Shown here: positions 50,282 to 59,486 of the stretch, piece by piece
Layout: the number at the start of each line of letters is the position of its first letter
How positions within the stretch are numbered: position 1 is the first letter of the stretch
From: 39-52-133 sp035531075
GTDB taxonomy: Bacteria > Pseudomonadota > Gammaproteobacteria > Burkholderiales > Gallionellaceae
Length of the DNA: 64,000 nucleotides
Direction of reading: 5' to 3'
Assembly (NCBI GenBank): GCA_035531075.1
Contig: DATKTO010000019.1
Span: 62,001-126,000 of the forward strand
The notes under the pieces: model-generated
Told to the model about the DNA's origin: nothing
Databases searched by the model: none
The model's input: the letters and a program-made list of their open reading frames with translations, nothing else
Program-made: the position numbers and the translations under genes

Positions 50282-51730
50282 ATGCAATGGGAAATCGTTA
50301 TCGGGCTGGAAGTACATGCCCAGCTCTCCACCAAAACCAAAATCTTTTCTGGTGCGTCCACCGCATTTGGCGCAGAGCCCAATACCCAGGCTGACGCCGT
50401 GAGCATCGCGTTGCCCGGCGTGCTGCCGGTTTTAAATAAGGGCGCGGTCGAGCGCGCCATAATATTCGGCCTCGCCACCGGTGCGCACATCGCACCGCGC
50501 TCGGTGTTTGCGCGCAAAAACTATTTCTACCCCGACCTGCCCAAGGGCTACCAGATCAGCCAGATGGACCTGCCGGTGGTGGGCAAGGGCGAGCTGACCA
50601 TCCAAGTGCCTGCGGTTGGCAAGGCCGAGCCCTACGAAAAAGTGGTGCGCCTCACCCGCGCGCATCTGGAAGAAGACGCCGGCAAATCGTTGCACGAAGA
50701 TTTTCACGGCATGACCGGCATCGACCTTAACCGTGCCGGCACGCCGCTGCTGGAGATAGTGTCCGAGCCGGACATGCGCTCTGCTGCCGAAGCGATTGCC
50801 TATGCCAAGTCCTTGCATTCACTGGTGCGCTGGATCGGCATCTGCGATGGCAATATGCAGGAAGGCTCGTTCCGCTGCGACGTCAACGTGTCGGTACGCC
50901 GTCCCGGTGGCGAGCTGGGCACGCGCCGCGAGATCAAGAATCTCAATTCATTCAAGTTCATGCAGCAGGCCATCGACTACGAAGTGCAATGGCAGATCGA
51001 CACCCTGGAAAACGGCGGAAAAATTCAGCAGGCCACTGTGCTGTTCAATCCTGATACCGGAGAAACACGTTCAATGCGCAGCAAGGAAGAAGCGCACGAC
51101 TACCGCTACTTCCCCGACCCCGATTTGCTGCCGCTGATCATTGAGCAGGCGTGGATTGAGCAGCTGCGCGTCACGATGCCCGAGTTGCCACGGAGCAAGC
51201 AGACGCGCTATGTGAATGAGCTGGGGCTGTCGGCCTATGACGCCGCAACCCTGACCAGCTCGCGCGAAATGGCTGATTTCTTTGAAGCCACGCTGCAAGC
51301 CGTGCCGAAAGATGCCAAGATTTGCGCCAACTGGGTCATGGGCGAAGTCAGCGCGCAGCTAAACCGCGACAATCTGGAAATGGCTCAATGCCCGATCACC
51401 TCGCAGCAGCTGGGCGGCATGCTGGCGAGGATTGTGGATGGCACCATCTCCAATTCCGGCGCGAAAGAAGTGTTCCGCAGCATGTGGAGCGAGGGCGGCA
51501 GCGCCGATGCCATCATCGAAGCCAAGGGCCTGAAGCAGGTGTCCGATGTCGGCGCACTGGAAAAAATGGTGGACGAAATCATCGCCGCCAATCCCGCGCA
51601 GGTGGCTGAATACCGTAGCGGCAAGGACAAGGTATTCGGCTTCTTTGTGGGGCTTGCGATGAAGGCCAGCAAGGGCAAGGCCAACCCGGCGCAGATGAAC
51701 GAGATCTTGAAGAAGAAGCTGGCAGGGTAG
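50282..51730 (+). CDS. gatB: Asp-tRNA(Asn)/Glu-tRNA(Gln) amidotransferase subunit B
   Basis: A 482-residue tRNA-binding, ATP-dependent kinase/amidotransferase subunit. Motifs are EIVIGLEVHAQLST, RKNYFYPDLPKGYQISQ, LEEDAGKS, NRAGTPLLEIVSEPD and SFRCDVNVSVR, followed by the C-terminal YqeY-like tail. Length is standard. It ends the gatCAB operon with no clear terminator. Confidence 0.97.
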   Translation: MQWEIVIGLEVHAQLSTKTKIFSGASTAFGAEPNTQADAVSIALPGVLPVLNKGAVERAIIFGLATGAHIAPRSVFARKNYFYPDLPKGYQISQMDLPVVGKGELTIQVPAVGKAEPYEKVVRLTRAHLEEDAGKSLHEDFHGMTGIDLNRAGTPLLEIVSEPDMRSAAEAIAYAKSLHSLVRWIGICDGNMQEGSFRCDVNVSVRRPGGELGTRREIKNLNSFKFMQQAIDYEVQWQIDTLENGGKIQQATVLFNPDTGETRSMRSKEEAHDYRYFPDPDLLPLIIEQAWIEQLRVTMPELPRSKQTRYVNELGLSAYDAATLTSSREMADFFEATLQAVPKDAKICANWVMGEVSAQLNRDNLEMAQCPITSQQLGGMLARIVDGTISNSGAKEVFRSMWSEGGSADAIIEAKGLKQVSDVGALEKMVDEIIAANPAQVAEYRSGKDKVFGFFVGLAMKASKGKANPAQMNEILKKKLAG

Positions 51731-51825
51731 TTATCGGGCATGGCACCGCATGTAACTTCACGGTGGCGGATGAGGGTAGTTAAAAGCTCATAGTGTGGAT
51801 ACAAAAGCGTGCCCTACATGTATGT

Positions 51826-52590
51826 TTAAACCAGCCCGCGCGGCTTATGTTTGGCCTTGCTGAAGATCCAGTCATACAGCCAGTTCGGCAGCAGTTTCAA
51901 CAGTCCTCCCACCAGCCCCATCTGCCACGGCACCACGGCAAACGATTTGCGTGCCTTGATCACCTTTGCGATACGCCGTGCGGCGCTGTCGGCTGGCAGG
52001 ATGAAAGGCATTGCGTAGGGGTTGATGGCGGTCATCGGGGTTTCGATGTAACCGGGGCACAACGTGACGACGCTGATGCCGCTACCGTAGAGTTCGGCGC
52101 GCAGGCTTTCGAGATAGGAAATAAGTGCACCCTTGGAGGCAGAGTAGGCGCCTGCTCCGGGGAGGCCGCGGAAGCCGGCGACGCTGGCGACACCGACCAG
52201 GGTGCCGCTGCCCGCGTCGCGCATGGCAGACAGAAAGGGCTGAAAGGTTTTCACCACGCCCATCACATTGATGTCCATCACTTGCTGGAAAGCGTGAATG
52301 TCCTCGGCGTATTCGGTGAGGGTGCCGCTGCTGACGCCAGCATTGGCGATGACGATATCGGGCACGCCAACTTGCGCTATGAAATGCTGCGCAGCCGCCT
52401 GCAATGCGGCCGCATCGCGCACATCAAGCGGGTAGCAGTAGACCTGGCCGGGGAATTGTTCTGACAGGGATTGCAGCAGGTCCGCGCGGCGGGCGCAGGC
52501 GGCAACATGGGCACCCTGCTGCAGGTAATGGTGTGCCAGCGCCAGACCGAGGCCGCTGGAGGCGCCGCTAATGACAACGCGTAACGCCAT
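51826..52590 (-). CDS. Short-chain dehydrogenase/reductase
   Basis: A 254-residue Rossmann-fold SDR with cofactor motif GASSGLGLALAHHY (residues 8-21), NAG in VIANAGVSSG, catalytic Ser in GVASVAG and YSASKGALISY (Tyr and Lys). The C-terminal helix is hydrophobic, suggesting membrane association. The substrate is unknown. It starts 2 nt after the dsbA stop and is cotranscribed with the argS-SPOR-dsbA run. Confidence 0.88.
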   Translation of the reverse strand: MALRVVISGASSGLGLALAHHYLQQGAHVAACARRADLLQSLSEQFPGQVYCYPLDVRDAAALQAAAQHFIAQVGVPDIVIANAGVSSGTLTEYAEDIHAFQQVMDINVMGVVKTFQPFLSAMRDAGSGTLVGVASVAGFRGLPGAGAYSASKGALISYLESLRAELYGSGISVVTLCPGYIETPMTAINPYAMPFILPADSAARRIAKVIKARKSFAVVPWQMGLVGGLLKLLPNWLYDWIFSKAKHKPRGLV

Positions 52591-52592
52591 TA

Positions 52593-53219
52593 TTAATGCT
52601 TGCCCGCGCGTTCCTTGCGAATTTTTTCGATCAGTTCCGCCATGACCTTGACGGCATCGGCTGGTTGCAGGCCCGTGACCAGATATTTTCCATCGACGAT
52701 CAGCGTGGGGGTGCCGCGGATGTTATATACCTGCGTCAGTTGTTTGCTGCGCATGATTTTGCTTTGCACGCCGAAGGAATGGTAGGCATCGCTGAATTTT
52801 TTGCTGTCCACGCCGAATTTCGCGACGTATTGAGTAATCTTGCTTTCGTCGCTCAAATCGATATTTTTCACATTCCATGCGTCGTAGAGATCGTTATGCA
52901 GCTTGTGGTTCTGCCCCATAACTTCGAGTGCGTAGTAGGTATAGGCCATCGGTTCCCAGCCGGGGTTGAATATGGTTGGTACGTAAACCAGGTCAACATC
53001 CTTGGGCATTTTCCTTTCCCATGCGCTCAGATCAGGATGCAGATGGAAGCAGTGAGAGCAGCCATAGAAGAAAAATTCCAGTACCTCGATCTTGTTGCCG
53101 CTGTGTGTGGGCTGTGCCGGCTCAATCAACTTGTAATCTCTGCCCGCGACAGGTTCTGCAAATACTTGAGTGACGGAAAGCAAGATCAAAATTGCCAAAA
53201 GATTTTTGAGGTATTTCAC
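52593..53219 (-). CDS. dsbA: Thiol:disulfide interchange protein DsbA
   Basis: A 208-residue periplasmic oxidase: signal peptide (1-21, ending QVFAEP), thioredoxin-fold with inserted helical domain and active site C54-S-H-C57 (in FYGCSHCFHLHP). The cis-Pro loop is IRGTPTLIVDG. It oxidises cysteine pairs of exported proteins. The CSHC site is slightly different from the CPHC of E. coli DsbA. It lies between the SPOR and SDR genes. Confidence 0.93.
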   Translation of the reverse strand: MKYLKNLLAILILLSVTQVFAEPVAGRDYKLIEPAQPTHSGNKIEVLEFFFYGCSHCFHLHPDLSAWERKMPKDVDLVYVPTIFNPGWEPMAYTYYALEVMGQNHKLHNDLYDAWNVKNIDLSDESKITQYVAKFGVDSKKFSDAYHSFGVQSKIMRSKQLTQVYNIRGTPTLIVDGKYLVTGLQPADAVKVMAELIEKIRKERAGKH

Positions 53220-53271
53220 AAATTTCTCCTAAGTTTAATAGCGGTGTTGATTATTGGCGGACGACTGAAAA

Positions 53272-53892
53272 TTATTGAACCTTGATTGGAGCGGCATTGA
53301 TTCCATTTAGTTTCAAAGTGGCCAGTGCTTCTTTCATTTCGGCTGAATTTTTATAGGGTCCCAAACGCACGCGATACCAGACCCCTTTGTCCGGGATGTT
53401 GGCTGGCTGCACGTTTGCCACCATGCCGAGCAGGGCCAGTTTTGCCTTAACCTTTTCAGCGTCGTCTGCAGTGGTGTAAGCGCCTTCCTGCAAGAAATAA
53501 ACGCCGGTGCTTTCGGCCGGTTTCACGGCTGGTGCAGGTTTGCTTGCGATGGCGAGTTGCCGTTCTGTTTTTTTGCCCGCAGAGGTATCGGGCTTGTCGG
53601 TCAGTTCCTTGTAAAACTCGAAACGCGCTTTCCCTTCGCCGGCAGCCGAGGCGGTACCCGCTGCTGCGGGTTTGCCGCTTGCCGGCTTGCCGTTAAGCGG
53701 CTTTTCGGGGGTGATGGCAGGCTTGGCTGCCGCTGCTGTTTCCTTGATGGGAATGGGGACGGGATTTTTTTTCAGCACAAGCCATGCAATGCCGCCCGCT
53801 ATCGCCAGTCCCATCACTATCCCCAGCAAGATGCCGGCAAAGACGGGAAACTCATTGCTGCCACCATTGGACCGACTGCTATTTTTGCTCAT
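53272..53892 (-). CDS. SPOR-domain membrane protein
   Basis: A 206-residue protein: short cytoplasmic Ser/Asn-rich N-terminus, one transmembrane helix (about 15-40), Ala/Pro/Lys-rich linker and a C-terminal SPOR domain (about 128-203) with YFLQEGAYTTADDAEKVKAKL-type motif and RVRLGPYKNSAEM. It likely binds septal peptidoglycan, as FtsN/DedD-like proteins do. It follows argS by 11 nt in the same operon, a common beta-proteobacterial order. Confidence 0.9.
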   Translation of the reverse strand: MSKNSSRSNGGSNEFPVFAGILLGIVMGLAIAGGIAWLVLKKNPVPIPIKETAAAAKPAITPEKPLNGKPASGKPAAAGTASAAGEGKARFEFYKELTDKPDTSAGKKTERQLAIASKPAPAVKPAESTGVYFLQEGAYTTADDAEKVKAKLALLGMVANVQPANIPDKGVWYRVRLGPYKNSAEMKEALATLKLNGINAAPIKVQ

Positions 53893-53903
53893 ACCATCCT
53901 CAC

Positions 53904-55604
53904 TTACATTTTCTCGGGTGCGGTAACGCCCAGCAGGTTCAGGCCGTTGCGCATGACCTGTGCGCTGGCTGCGATCAGCGCGAGCCGAGCTTGCTTGACC
54001 TTTTCATCCTCTACCAGGAAGCGCGAAGCATTATAGTAGCTGTGGAAATCGGCAGCCAAATCTTTCAGATAAAAGGCGATCAGATGCGGCGATAAATCGT
54101 TTGCCGCACCCTCGATGACCTGCGGGTAATCGATCAGGCGTTGCAGCAAGGCCTGTTCGTAGTTGCTGCGCAATGCAGACATATCGGCGTCGCGCAGGGC
54201 GGCGCGATCACCGTTCCATTGCGACAGCACGCTGTGGATGCGGGCATGGGCATACTGGATGTAATAGACCGGATTTTCGTTGCTCTGCGATTTCGCCAGG
54301 TCGATGTCGAACACCATTTGTGTATCGGGGTGGCGTGCCGCCAGGAAAAAGCGCGTGGCATCGCAGCCGACTTCATCGATCAGGTCGCGCAGCGTGACAT
54401 AGCTGCCGGCGCGCTTGGATATTTTTACCTCTTCGCCGTTGCGCAGCACGGTCACCATCTGGTGCAGCACGTAATCTGGCCAGCCCTTGGGAATGCCGAC
54501 ATCAAGCGCCTGCAGACCCGCTCTGACACGGGTAATGGTGCTGTGGTGGTCTGCACCCTGTTCGTTGATGACCTTGCTAAAACCGCGCTGCCACTTGTCC
54601 AGGTGGTAGGCGACATCGGGCACAAAATAGGTATAGCCGCCGTCGCTCTTGCGCATCACGCGGTCCTTGTCGTCGCCGAAATCGGTGGTGCGCAACCACA
54701 GTGCACCATCCTGTTCGTAGGTGTGGCCGCTGGCGATCAGTTTCTGGACTGTGGCCTCCACTTTGCCATCTGTATAAAGTGCTGATTCCAATGAATAAAC
54801 ATCGAAACTAATCCTGAAGGCATGCAGGTCCAAATCCTGCTCGCGCCTCAGGTAGGCCACGGCGAACTGGCGGATGGAGACGGCATCGTTGACATCGCCG
54901 GATGCACGCACATGCTGATAGTCCGCATCGATCGCTTCTTTCGCCAGGAAAGCTTTGGCAATGTCGCTGATGTAATCGCCGCGATAGCCATTCTCCGGCC
55001 ACTCCGCATCATCAGGCGTTACACCTTTGCAGCGCAGCTGCACCGAGAGCATCAGATTTTCGATCTGCGCGCCCGCGTCATTGTAGTAAAACTCGCGCGT
55101 CACATCCCAACCCGCGGTCTGCAACAAACGGCACAGGCAATCGCCTACCGCCGCGCCACGTCCGTGGCCTACATGCAGGGGGCCGGTCGGGTTGGCAGAA
55201 ACGAATTCAACTTGCAGTTTGCGTCCTTCGCCCAGGTTGACACGTCCGTAGTCCTCGCCCAGCTGCAATACGCCGCGCACCACGCTTTGTTTGGCCGCGG
55301 TGGTAATAAACACGTTGATGAAACCGGCACCGGCAATTTCGACCTTATCCACCACCGTAGAAGCCGGCAGTGCGGCAATCAAAGCCTGGGCAATATCGCG
55401 CGGGCTGCGGCGCAATGGCTTGGCCAGCTGCATCGCCAGGTTGCAGGCGTAATCGCCATGTTGCGCCTGTTTGGGGCGATCCATGACAACCGGCATATTA
55501 TCTGCAAGCTCGGGGGCAACGCTACGCAATGCCTGCCTGAACAGGCCGGCAAGATGGATTTTAAAATTTTCGACAGGGGTAATATTGGATACAGCGTCAG
55601 TCAT
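53904..55604 (-). CDS. argS: Arginyl-tRNA synthetase
   Basis: Class I aminoacyl-tRNA synthetase of 566 residues that charges tRNA-Arg. The HIGH motif appears as PLHVGHGRG, the KMSKS-equivalent as KISKRAG, and the C-terminal DALR domain ends in LNLLGVTAPEKM. I chose the ATG at complement 55604 (MTDAVSNITP); the frame is open to 55940, but the extra residues do not fit the family. It is the first gene of the run argS-SPOR-dsbA-SDR. Confidence 0.95.
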   Translation of the reverse strand: MTDAVSNITPVENFKIHLAGLFRQALRSVAPELADNMPVVMDRPKQAQHGDYACNLAMQLAKPLRRSPRDIAQALIAALPASTVVDKVEIAGAGFINVFITTAAKQSVVRGVLQLGEDYGRVNLGEGRKLQVEFVSANPTGPLHVGHGRGAAVGDCLCRLLQTAGWDVTREFYYNDAGAQIENLMLSVQLRCKGVTPDDAEWPENGYRGDYISDIAKAFLAKEAIDADYQHVRASGDVNDAVSIRQFAVAYLRREQDLDLHAFRISFDVYSLESALYTDGKVEATVQKLIASGHTYEQDGALWLRTTDFGDDKDRVMRKSDGGYTYFVPDVAYHLDKWQRGFSKVINEQGADHHSTITRVRAGLQALDVGIPKGWPDYVLHQMVTVLRNGEEVKISKRAGSYVTLRDLIDEVGCDATRFFLAARHPDTQMVFDIDLAKSQSNENPVYYIQYAHARIHSVLSQWNGDRAALRDADMSALRSNYEQALLQRLIDYPQVIEGAANDLSPHLIAFYLKDLAADFHSYYNASRFLVEDEKVKQARLALIAASAQVMRNGLNLLGVTAPEKM

Positions 55605-55796
55605 CGCGCAACACATGCAAAAGGAAGCTTGAATTATAGCATTTTGCTTCCGGCTGGCTGAGGGGGTGATGCCGATATGTAACGGTGCATCAGAACTGCA
55701 CATTTTTTCAGGGTGTGGAATACAATGAACGGCAGGAACCAGGAGCGCAGGGGTAATTGTTGCGCAAAGCAATCTTGACGGTAAGCGAAAACTATC

Positions 55797-56144
55797 ATGC
55801 ACCTCGTCCCCATTATTCCGCAGCCGAGAGTAGGTGTCGAAGAAAGCCTTGAGGTGGCAAGGACTGCTGCGGTCAGGCCGGTCAAGCCCGTTGAGGAGCG
55901 TACCCTTCCGCCGCTGTTGACTTATGCGCACGAGCAGCAACGGTCAGATGCAGGCGAGATTGTGCAGCACCCTCATCGCCGCGTGAGCGACCGCCCAGAG
56001 ACGGCAGATCAAGGCGAGCGCAGGTTGGCATGCCGCCGCTTTCATCACCTGCCAATTCTGGAGGAGCTGCGCTCGCTGGTGGACAGACGGCGGCACAAGC
56101 GCAGAAAAACCGATCTTGAACCGCATATCGATGTGGAAGCCTGA
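55797..56144 (+). CDS. Arginine-rich small hypothetical protein
   Basis: A 115-residue soluble, strongly basic protein: PIIPQPRVGVEES start, then HPHRRVSDRPETADQGERRLACRRFHHLPILEELRS and a final RRRHKRRKTDLEPHIDVEA. The Arg/His clusters with an acidic end suggest nucleic-acid or ribosome contact. No family is recognised by name. It stands alone between divergent argS and trhO; no Shine-Dalgarno sequence is clear. The codon pattern looks genuine rather than a shadow of another gene. Confidence 0.5.
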   Translation: MHLVPIIPQPRVGVEESLEVARTAAVRPVKPVEERTLPPLLTYAHEQQRSDAGEIVQHPHRRVSDRPETADQGERRLACRRFHHLPILEELRSLVDRRRHKRRKTDLEPHIDVEA

Positions 56145-56305
56145 TCTCTTCTCGTCGCGCGCCATATCTGTCCTGCACCAACGGTATTCTCAATAAGCAG
56201 TGCTTCACGGCTTATTTCCAGCGTCGTTCAGCCCGACGATGCAGCTCACCAATCGCAGAAAATATCAGGATAATTCATTGCAGCCCATGCAAGTGAAAGG
56301 AAAAT

Positions 56306-57241
56306 GTGTCAAAAATCATTGTAGCCGCCTTATACAAGTTTGCCAGTCTGCCGGACTACCGGGAACGCCAGCCCGCATTGCTGGATTGCTGCGTCAAACA
56401 GGGCCTGTATGGCACATTGCTGCTGGCTGAAGAAGGGATTAACGGCACCGTTGCGGGGACTCGTGCCGGCATCGATGCACTGATTGCATTTCTGCGGGCA
56501 GACCCGCGCCTGGCGGCGCTTGAGCACAAGGAGTCTTACGCTGACGCAATGCCTTTTACCCGGATGAAAGTAAAGCTGAAAAAGGAAATCGTTACGCTGG
56601 GAGTGCCAGGAATTAATCCGAACAAGAAAGTAGGTACTTATGTCGCGCCGGAGGACTGGAATGCGCTGATCTCCGATCCCGATGTCGTCTTGATTGATAC
56701 GCGCAATGGGTACGAGTGCGACATCGGCACTTTCCGCGGTGCCATTGATCCGAAGACCACGACCTTTCGCGAGTTTCCAGCTTATGTCCGTGAAAATTTC
56801 AATCCATCCAGACACAAGAAAGTCGCGATGTTCTGCACTGGCGGCATACGCTGCGAAAAAGCCAGCTCACTCATGATGGAACAGGGTTTTGAACAGGTTT
56901 ATCACTTGCAGGGCGGGATACTCAAGTACCTGGAAAACATACCGCCTGAAGAAAGCTTGTGGCAAGGTGAATGTTTTGTCTTTGACCAGCGCATATCGGT
57001 CGGTCATGGCTTGAAGGTGGGGGAGTATGAGCAGTGCTACGGCTGCCGTCACCCGCTATCCGCGGAAGACAAGGCGGCCAGCCAATATGTGAAAGGGATT
57101 TCCTGCCCCCACTGTTTTGACACGCAGTCGGAAGAAAAGCGCGCCCGCTTTGCAGAGCGGCAAAAACAGACTGAATTGGCGCGCAGCAGGGGTGAGCTGC
57201 ATATTGGTTTGGCACAAAAAAAGCAGTCCGATTATTGCTGA
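56306..57241 (+). CDS. trhO: Oxygen-dependent tRNA uridine(34) hydroxylase TrhO (rhodanese-type)
   Basis: A 311-residue protein of the YceA/TrhO family that forms 5-hydroxyuridine at tRNA position 34. It has an N-terminal acylphosphatase-like domain, a rhodanese domain with active-site MFCTGGIRCEKAS and the C-terminal Cys-rich EYEQCYGCRHPLS...CPHC region. The start is GTG at 56306 with AAAGGA just upstream. It appears monocistronic. An alternative generic rhodanese call is less likely, given the full-length family architecture. Confidence 0.93.
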   Translation: MSKIIVAALYKFASLPDYRERQPALLDCCVKQGLYGTLLLAEEGINGTVAGTRAGIDALIAFLRADPRLAALEHKESYADAMPFTRMKVKLKKEIVTLGVPGINPNKKVGTYVAPEDWNALISDPDVVLIDTRNGYECDIGTFRGAIDPKTTTFREFPAYVRENFNPSRHKKVAMFCTGGIRCEKASSLMMEQGFEQVYHLQGGILKYLENIPPEESLWQGECFVFDQRISVGHGLKVGEYEQCYGCRHPLSAEDKAASQYVKGISCPHCFDTQSEEKRARFAERQKQTELARSRGELHIGLAQKKQSDYC

Positions 57242-57554
57242 TCTGTACCCCGTGTTGGGAGCTTACCTTGCCGGCCCCGGTAGCATGAATTATTCGGGCA
57301 GCATTGAAACTGCGGCTATCGCTTCTCAAGCAGGGAAACAATCATTTGCCGGGTCAGATAAGAGCCCTCCTACCCGCCGATGCGGATTGCGCCCGCAGTG
57401 CGGGTATAATAGTGCAACCACTTTATTATATTGATTTTTTATGGCGACCAGGCCGCCTTGCTCTTGCGCGGGAGCATTCCCGCCCGTGTACCTCAGCGGC
57501 CCTGCATGCATCAGTATGTTATCCTTTCAACCGGTCGTATTCCTGCTATTCCAG
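57242..57554. other. Intergenic region before slt
   Basis: A 313-nt gap without a supported gene. It holds TATAAT (57405-57410) preceded by a short CCCGCA-G-TGCGGG palindrome (57393-57405 region), and a 6-bp inverted repeat GCGGGA/TCCCGC (57468-57483). The TATAAT lies about 150 nt before the slt start and is a plausible -10 box, but no good -35 box is present. Confidence 0.35.
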
Positions 57555-59486
57555 ATGAAGTATTTATTACTAGCCTTATTGTTTATTCCTTCTGTAGCTG
57601 CAGCGGACCAAGAAGACGATTTCATGGCTGCACGCAAAGCTTACCGTGCGGGCGATGACACACGTTTGGAACAAATAGCCGAGCGCTTTAAAAATACCCC
57701 GCTTGAACCTTATCTCACCTATTACCAGTTGCGTTTGCGCCTGTATAACCGCAAGCCGGAAGGGGTAAAAGAGTTTCTTGCGCGTCCGGACGATACACCT
57801 GTGATCGATCAGTTACGTTCGGACTGGTTGAAATGGCAAGCCAAGCAACGGCGCTGGGATGAATTTGCGGCGGAATATCCGCGTCTGCTCGAAGCCGATG
57901 ACGAAATGAAATGCTATGCATTGCAGGCACGCCTGCCCAACAGCGTGGATTTAGTGCTGCATGAAGCACGCTCTTTCTGGTTTAGTGGCGACGGCCAGCC
58001 GGAAAGCTGCGTAACCCTGTTTAACATGGCGCTCGCAACCGGTGTGATCAGTGAACAGGATGTATGGCAGCGCACACGCCTGGCGCTGGAAATGAATAAT
58101 AGTTCACTGGTCAAACAGCTTTCAGTGAATTTGCCCAAGGAAAGAAGGATTCAATCCAGGCAATTGGAAAGCGCCGCTGCGCATCCTGACCGCTATCTCG
58201 CAGGAGTTAAGCTGGGAAAGTCCACGGAGGCAGAGCGCATGGTTGCGCTGTTCGCCTTGCAGCGTCTGGCCAAGCAGTTGCCGCAGCTGGCTTATACCCG
58301 CTGGAAGAAGATTGAAGATCATTTTGACGAGGACGAGCAACATTATTTTTACGGCTGGTTGGGGTACGAGGCGGCGCGCAGACTCGATGAGCGAGCGCTG
58401 GACTGGTACAAGGCTGCCAAGGATGCGCCACTCAATGATCTGCAGTTGGCCTGGCGTGCACGTGCCGCTTTGCGTTCGAACAATTGGGGTGAGGTTTGGG
58501 CGAGCATTACGGCAATGTCACCGAAGCAGCAGCGTGAAGGCGCATGGCGCTACTGGAAGGCCAGGGCTTGGAAAGTGTCGGGGCGCGATGCTGAAGCCGA
58601 GGCTTCGCTGTCGGAGCTGAGCCGCGAATACCATTTTTATGGGCAGCTCGCAGCAGATGAGCTGGGATCGGTTTCCACCGTCGGCATGATGTCAGTGAGT
58701 TATCAGCCGACCCTGATTGAAATCGAAGCGATGCTGGCGCAGCCGGCAATGCAAAGAACGCTGGAGTTGTATCGCATGGGGTTGCGCGAGGAAGCGGCGA
58801 AGGAATGGTCTATGGCGGTGCGCAAGCTTGACGACAAGCAGTTGCTGGTTGCCTCGGAGATTGCAAGCCGCAACGAAATGTATGACCGTTCGATTAACGC
58901 CGCGGACCGCACGATTGTGCTGCACGATTTCAATCTGCGTTACCCCGCCCCTTATCGCGAGAGCCTGCAGGGACGCATACAGGAAAATAATCTGGAAGAG
59001 GCATGGGTGTATGGCCTGATGCGTCAGGAGAGCCGTTTCGTGACCGAGGCAAAATCGAATGTCGGTGCGGCGGGACTGATGCAGGTCATGCCGGCGACGG
59101 CACGCTGGATTGCGCAAAAGCTGGGAATGAAAGATTACAGGAAAACGCTCATCAGCCAACTGGATACCAATCTGAAATTGGGCACCTATTACATGAAGAG
59201 CGTGCTGTCCTCGCTCGGCAATAATCCGGTGCTTGCCTCCGCTGCCTACAATGCAGGCCCAGCAAGGGCGCGCCAATGGCAGGCAAACAAGCCGCTGGAA
59301 GGCGCGATTTATATCGAGAACATCCCTTTCGATGAAACGCGCGACTATGTGAAAAAAGTCATGAGCAATACCGTTTATTACGCCAACCTGTTCGGACAGT
59401 CGACCCCATCCCTGAAGCAGAGGCTGGGCATCATCGACGGAGGCAAAACACCCCCTAATCATCGTACGATGAAGAATGAAAGATAA
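57555..59486 (+). CDS. slt: Soluble lytic murein transglycosylase
   Basis: A 643-residue exported enzyme that cleaves peptidoglycan, forming 1,6-anhydro ends. Signal peptide (1-18, ending VAAADQ), long alpha-helical doughnut domain (about 25-440) and C-terminal lysozyme-like domain with the catalytic Glu in RQESRF, followed by NVGAAGLMQVMPATA and NAGPARA. I chose the ATG at 57555, which gives a clean signal peptide; the frame is open further upstream. It overlaps cca by 11 nt. Confidence 0.93.
   Translation: MKYLLLALLFIPSVAAADQEDDFMAARKAYRAGDDTRLEQIAERFKNTPLEPYLTYYQLRLRLYNRKPEGVKEFLARPDDTPVIDQLRSDWLKWQAKQRRWDEFAAEYPRLLEADDEMKCYALQARLPNSVDLVLHEARSFWFSGDGQPESCVTLFNMALATGVISEQDVWQRTRLALEMNNSSLVKQLSVNLPKERRIQSRQLESAAAHPDRYLAGVKLGKSTEAERMVALFALQRLAKQLPQLAYTRWKKIEDHFDEDEQHYFYGWLGYEAARRLDERALDWYKAAKDAPLNDLQLAWRARAALRSNNWGEVWASITAMSPKQQREGAWRYWKARAWKVSGRDAEAEASLSELSREYHFYGQLAADELGSVSTVGMMSVSYQPTLIEIEAMLAQPAMQRTLELYRMGLREEAAKEWSMAVRKLDDKQLLVASEIASRNEMYDRSINAADRTIVLHDFNLRYPAPYRESLQGRIQENNLEEAWVYGLMRQESRFVTEAKSNVGAAGLMQVMPATARWIAQKLGMKDYRKTLISQLDTNLKLGTYYMKSVLSSLGNNPVLASAAYNAGPARARQWQANKPLEGAIYIENIPFDETRDYVKKVMSNTVYYANLFGQSTPSLKQRLGIIDGGKTPPNHRTMKNER

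Noticed and set aside
51731..51825. GGTGGCGGATGAGGG string resembling one near 41741
   Set aside because: Only about 15 nt with a mismatch and no shared flanks; too little to call a repeat family.
53904..55940. Long N-terminal extension of argS
   Set aside because: The ~112 extra residues show no family similarity and include low-complexity text; the ATG at complement 55604 gives a normal ArgS length.
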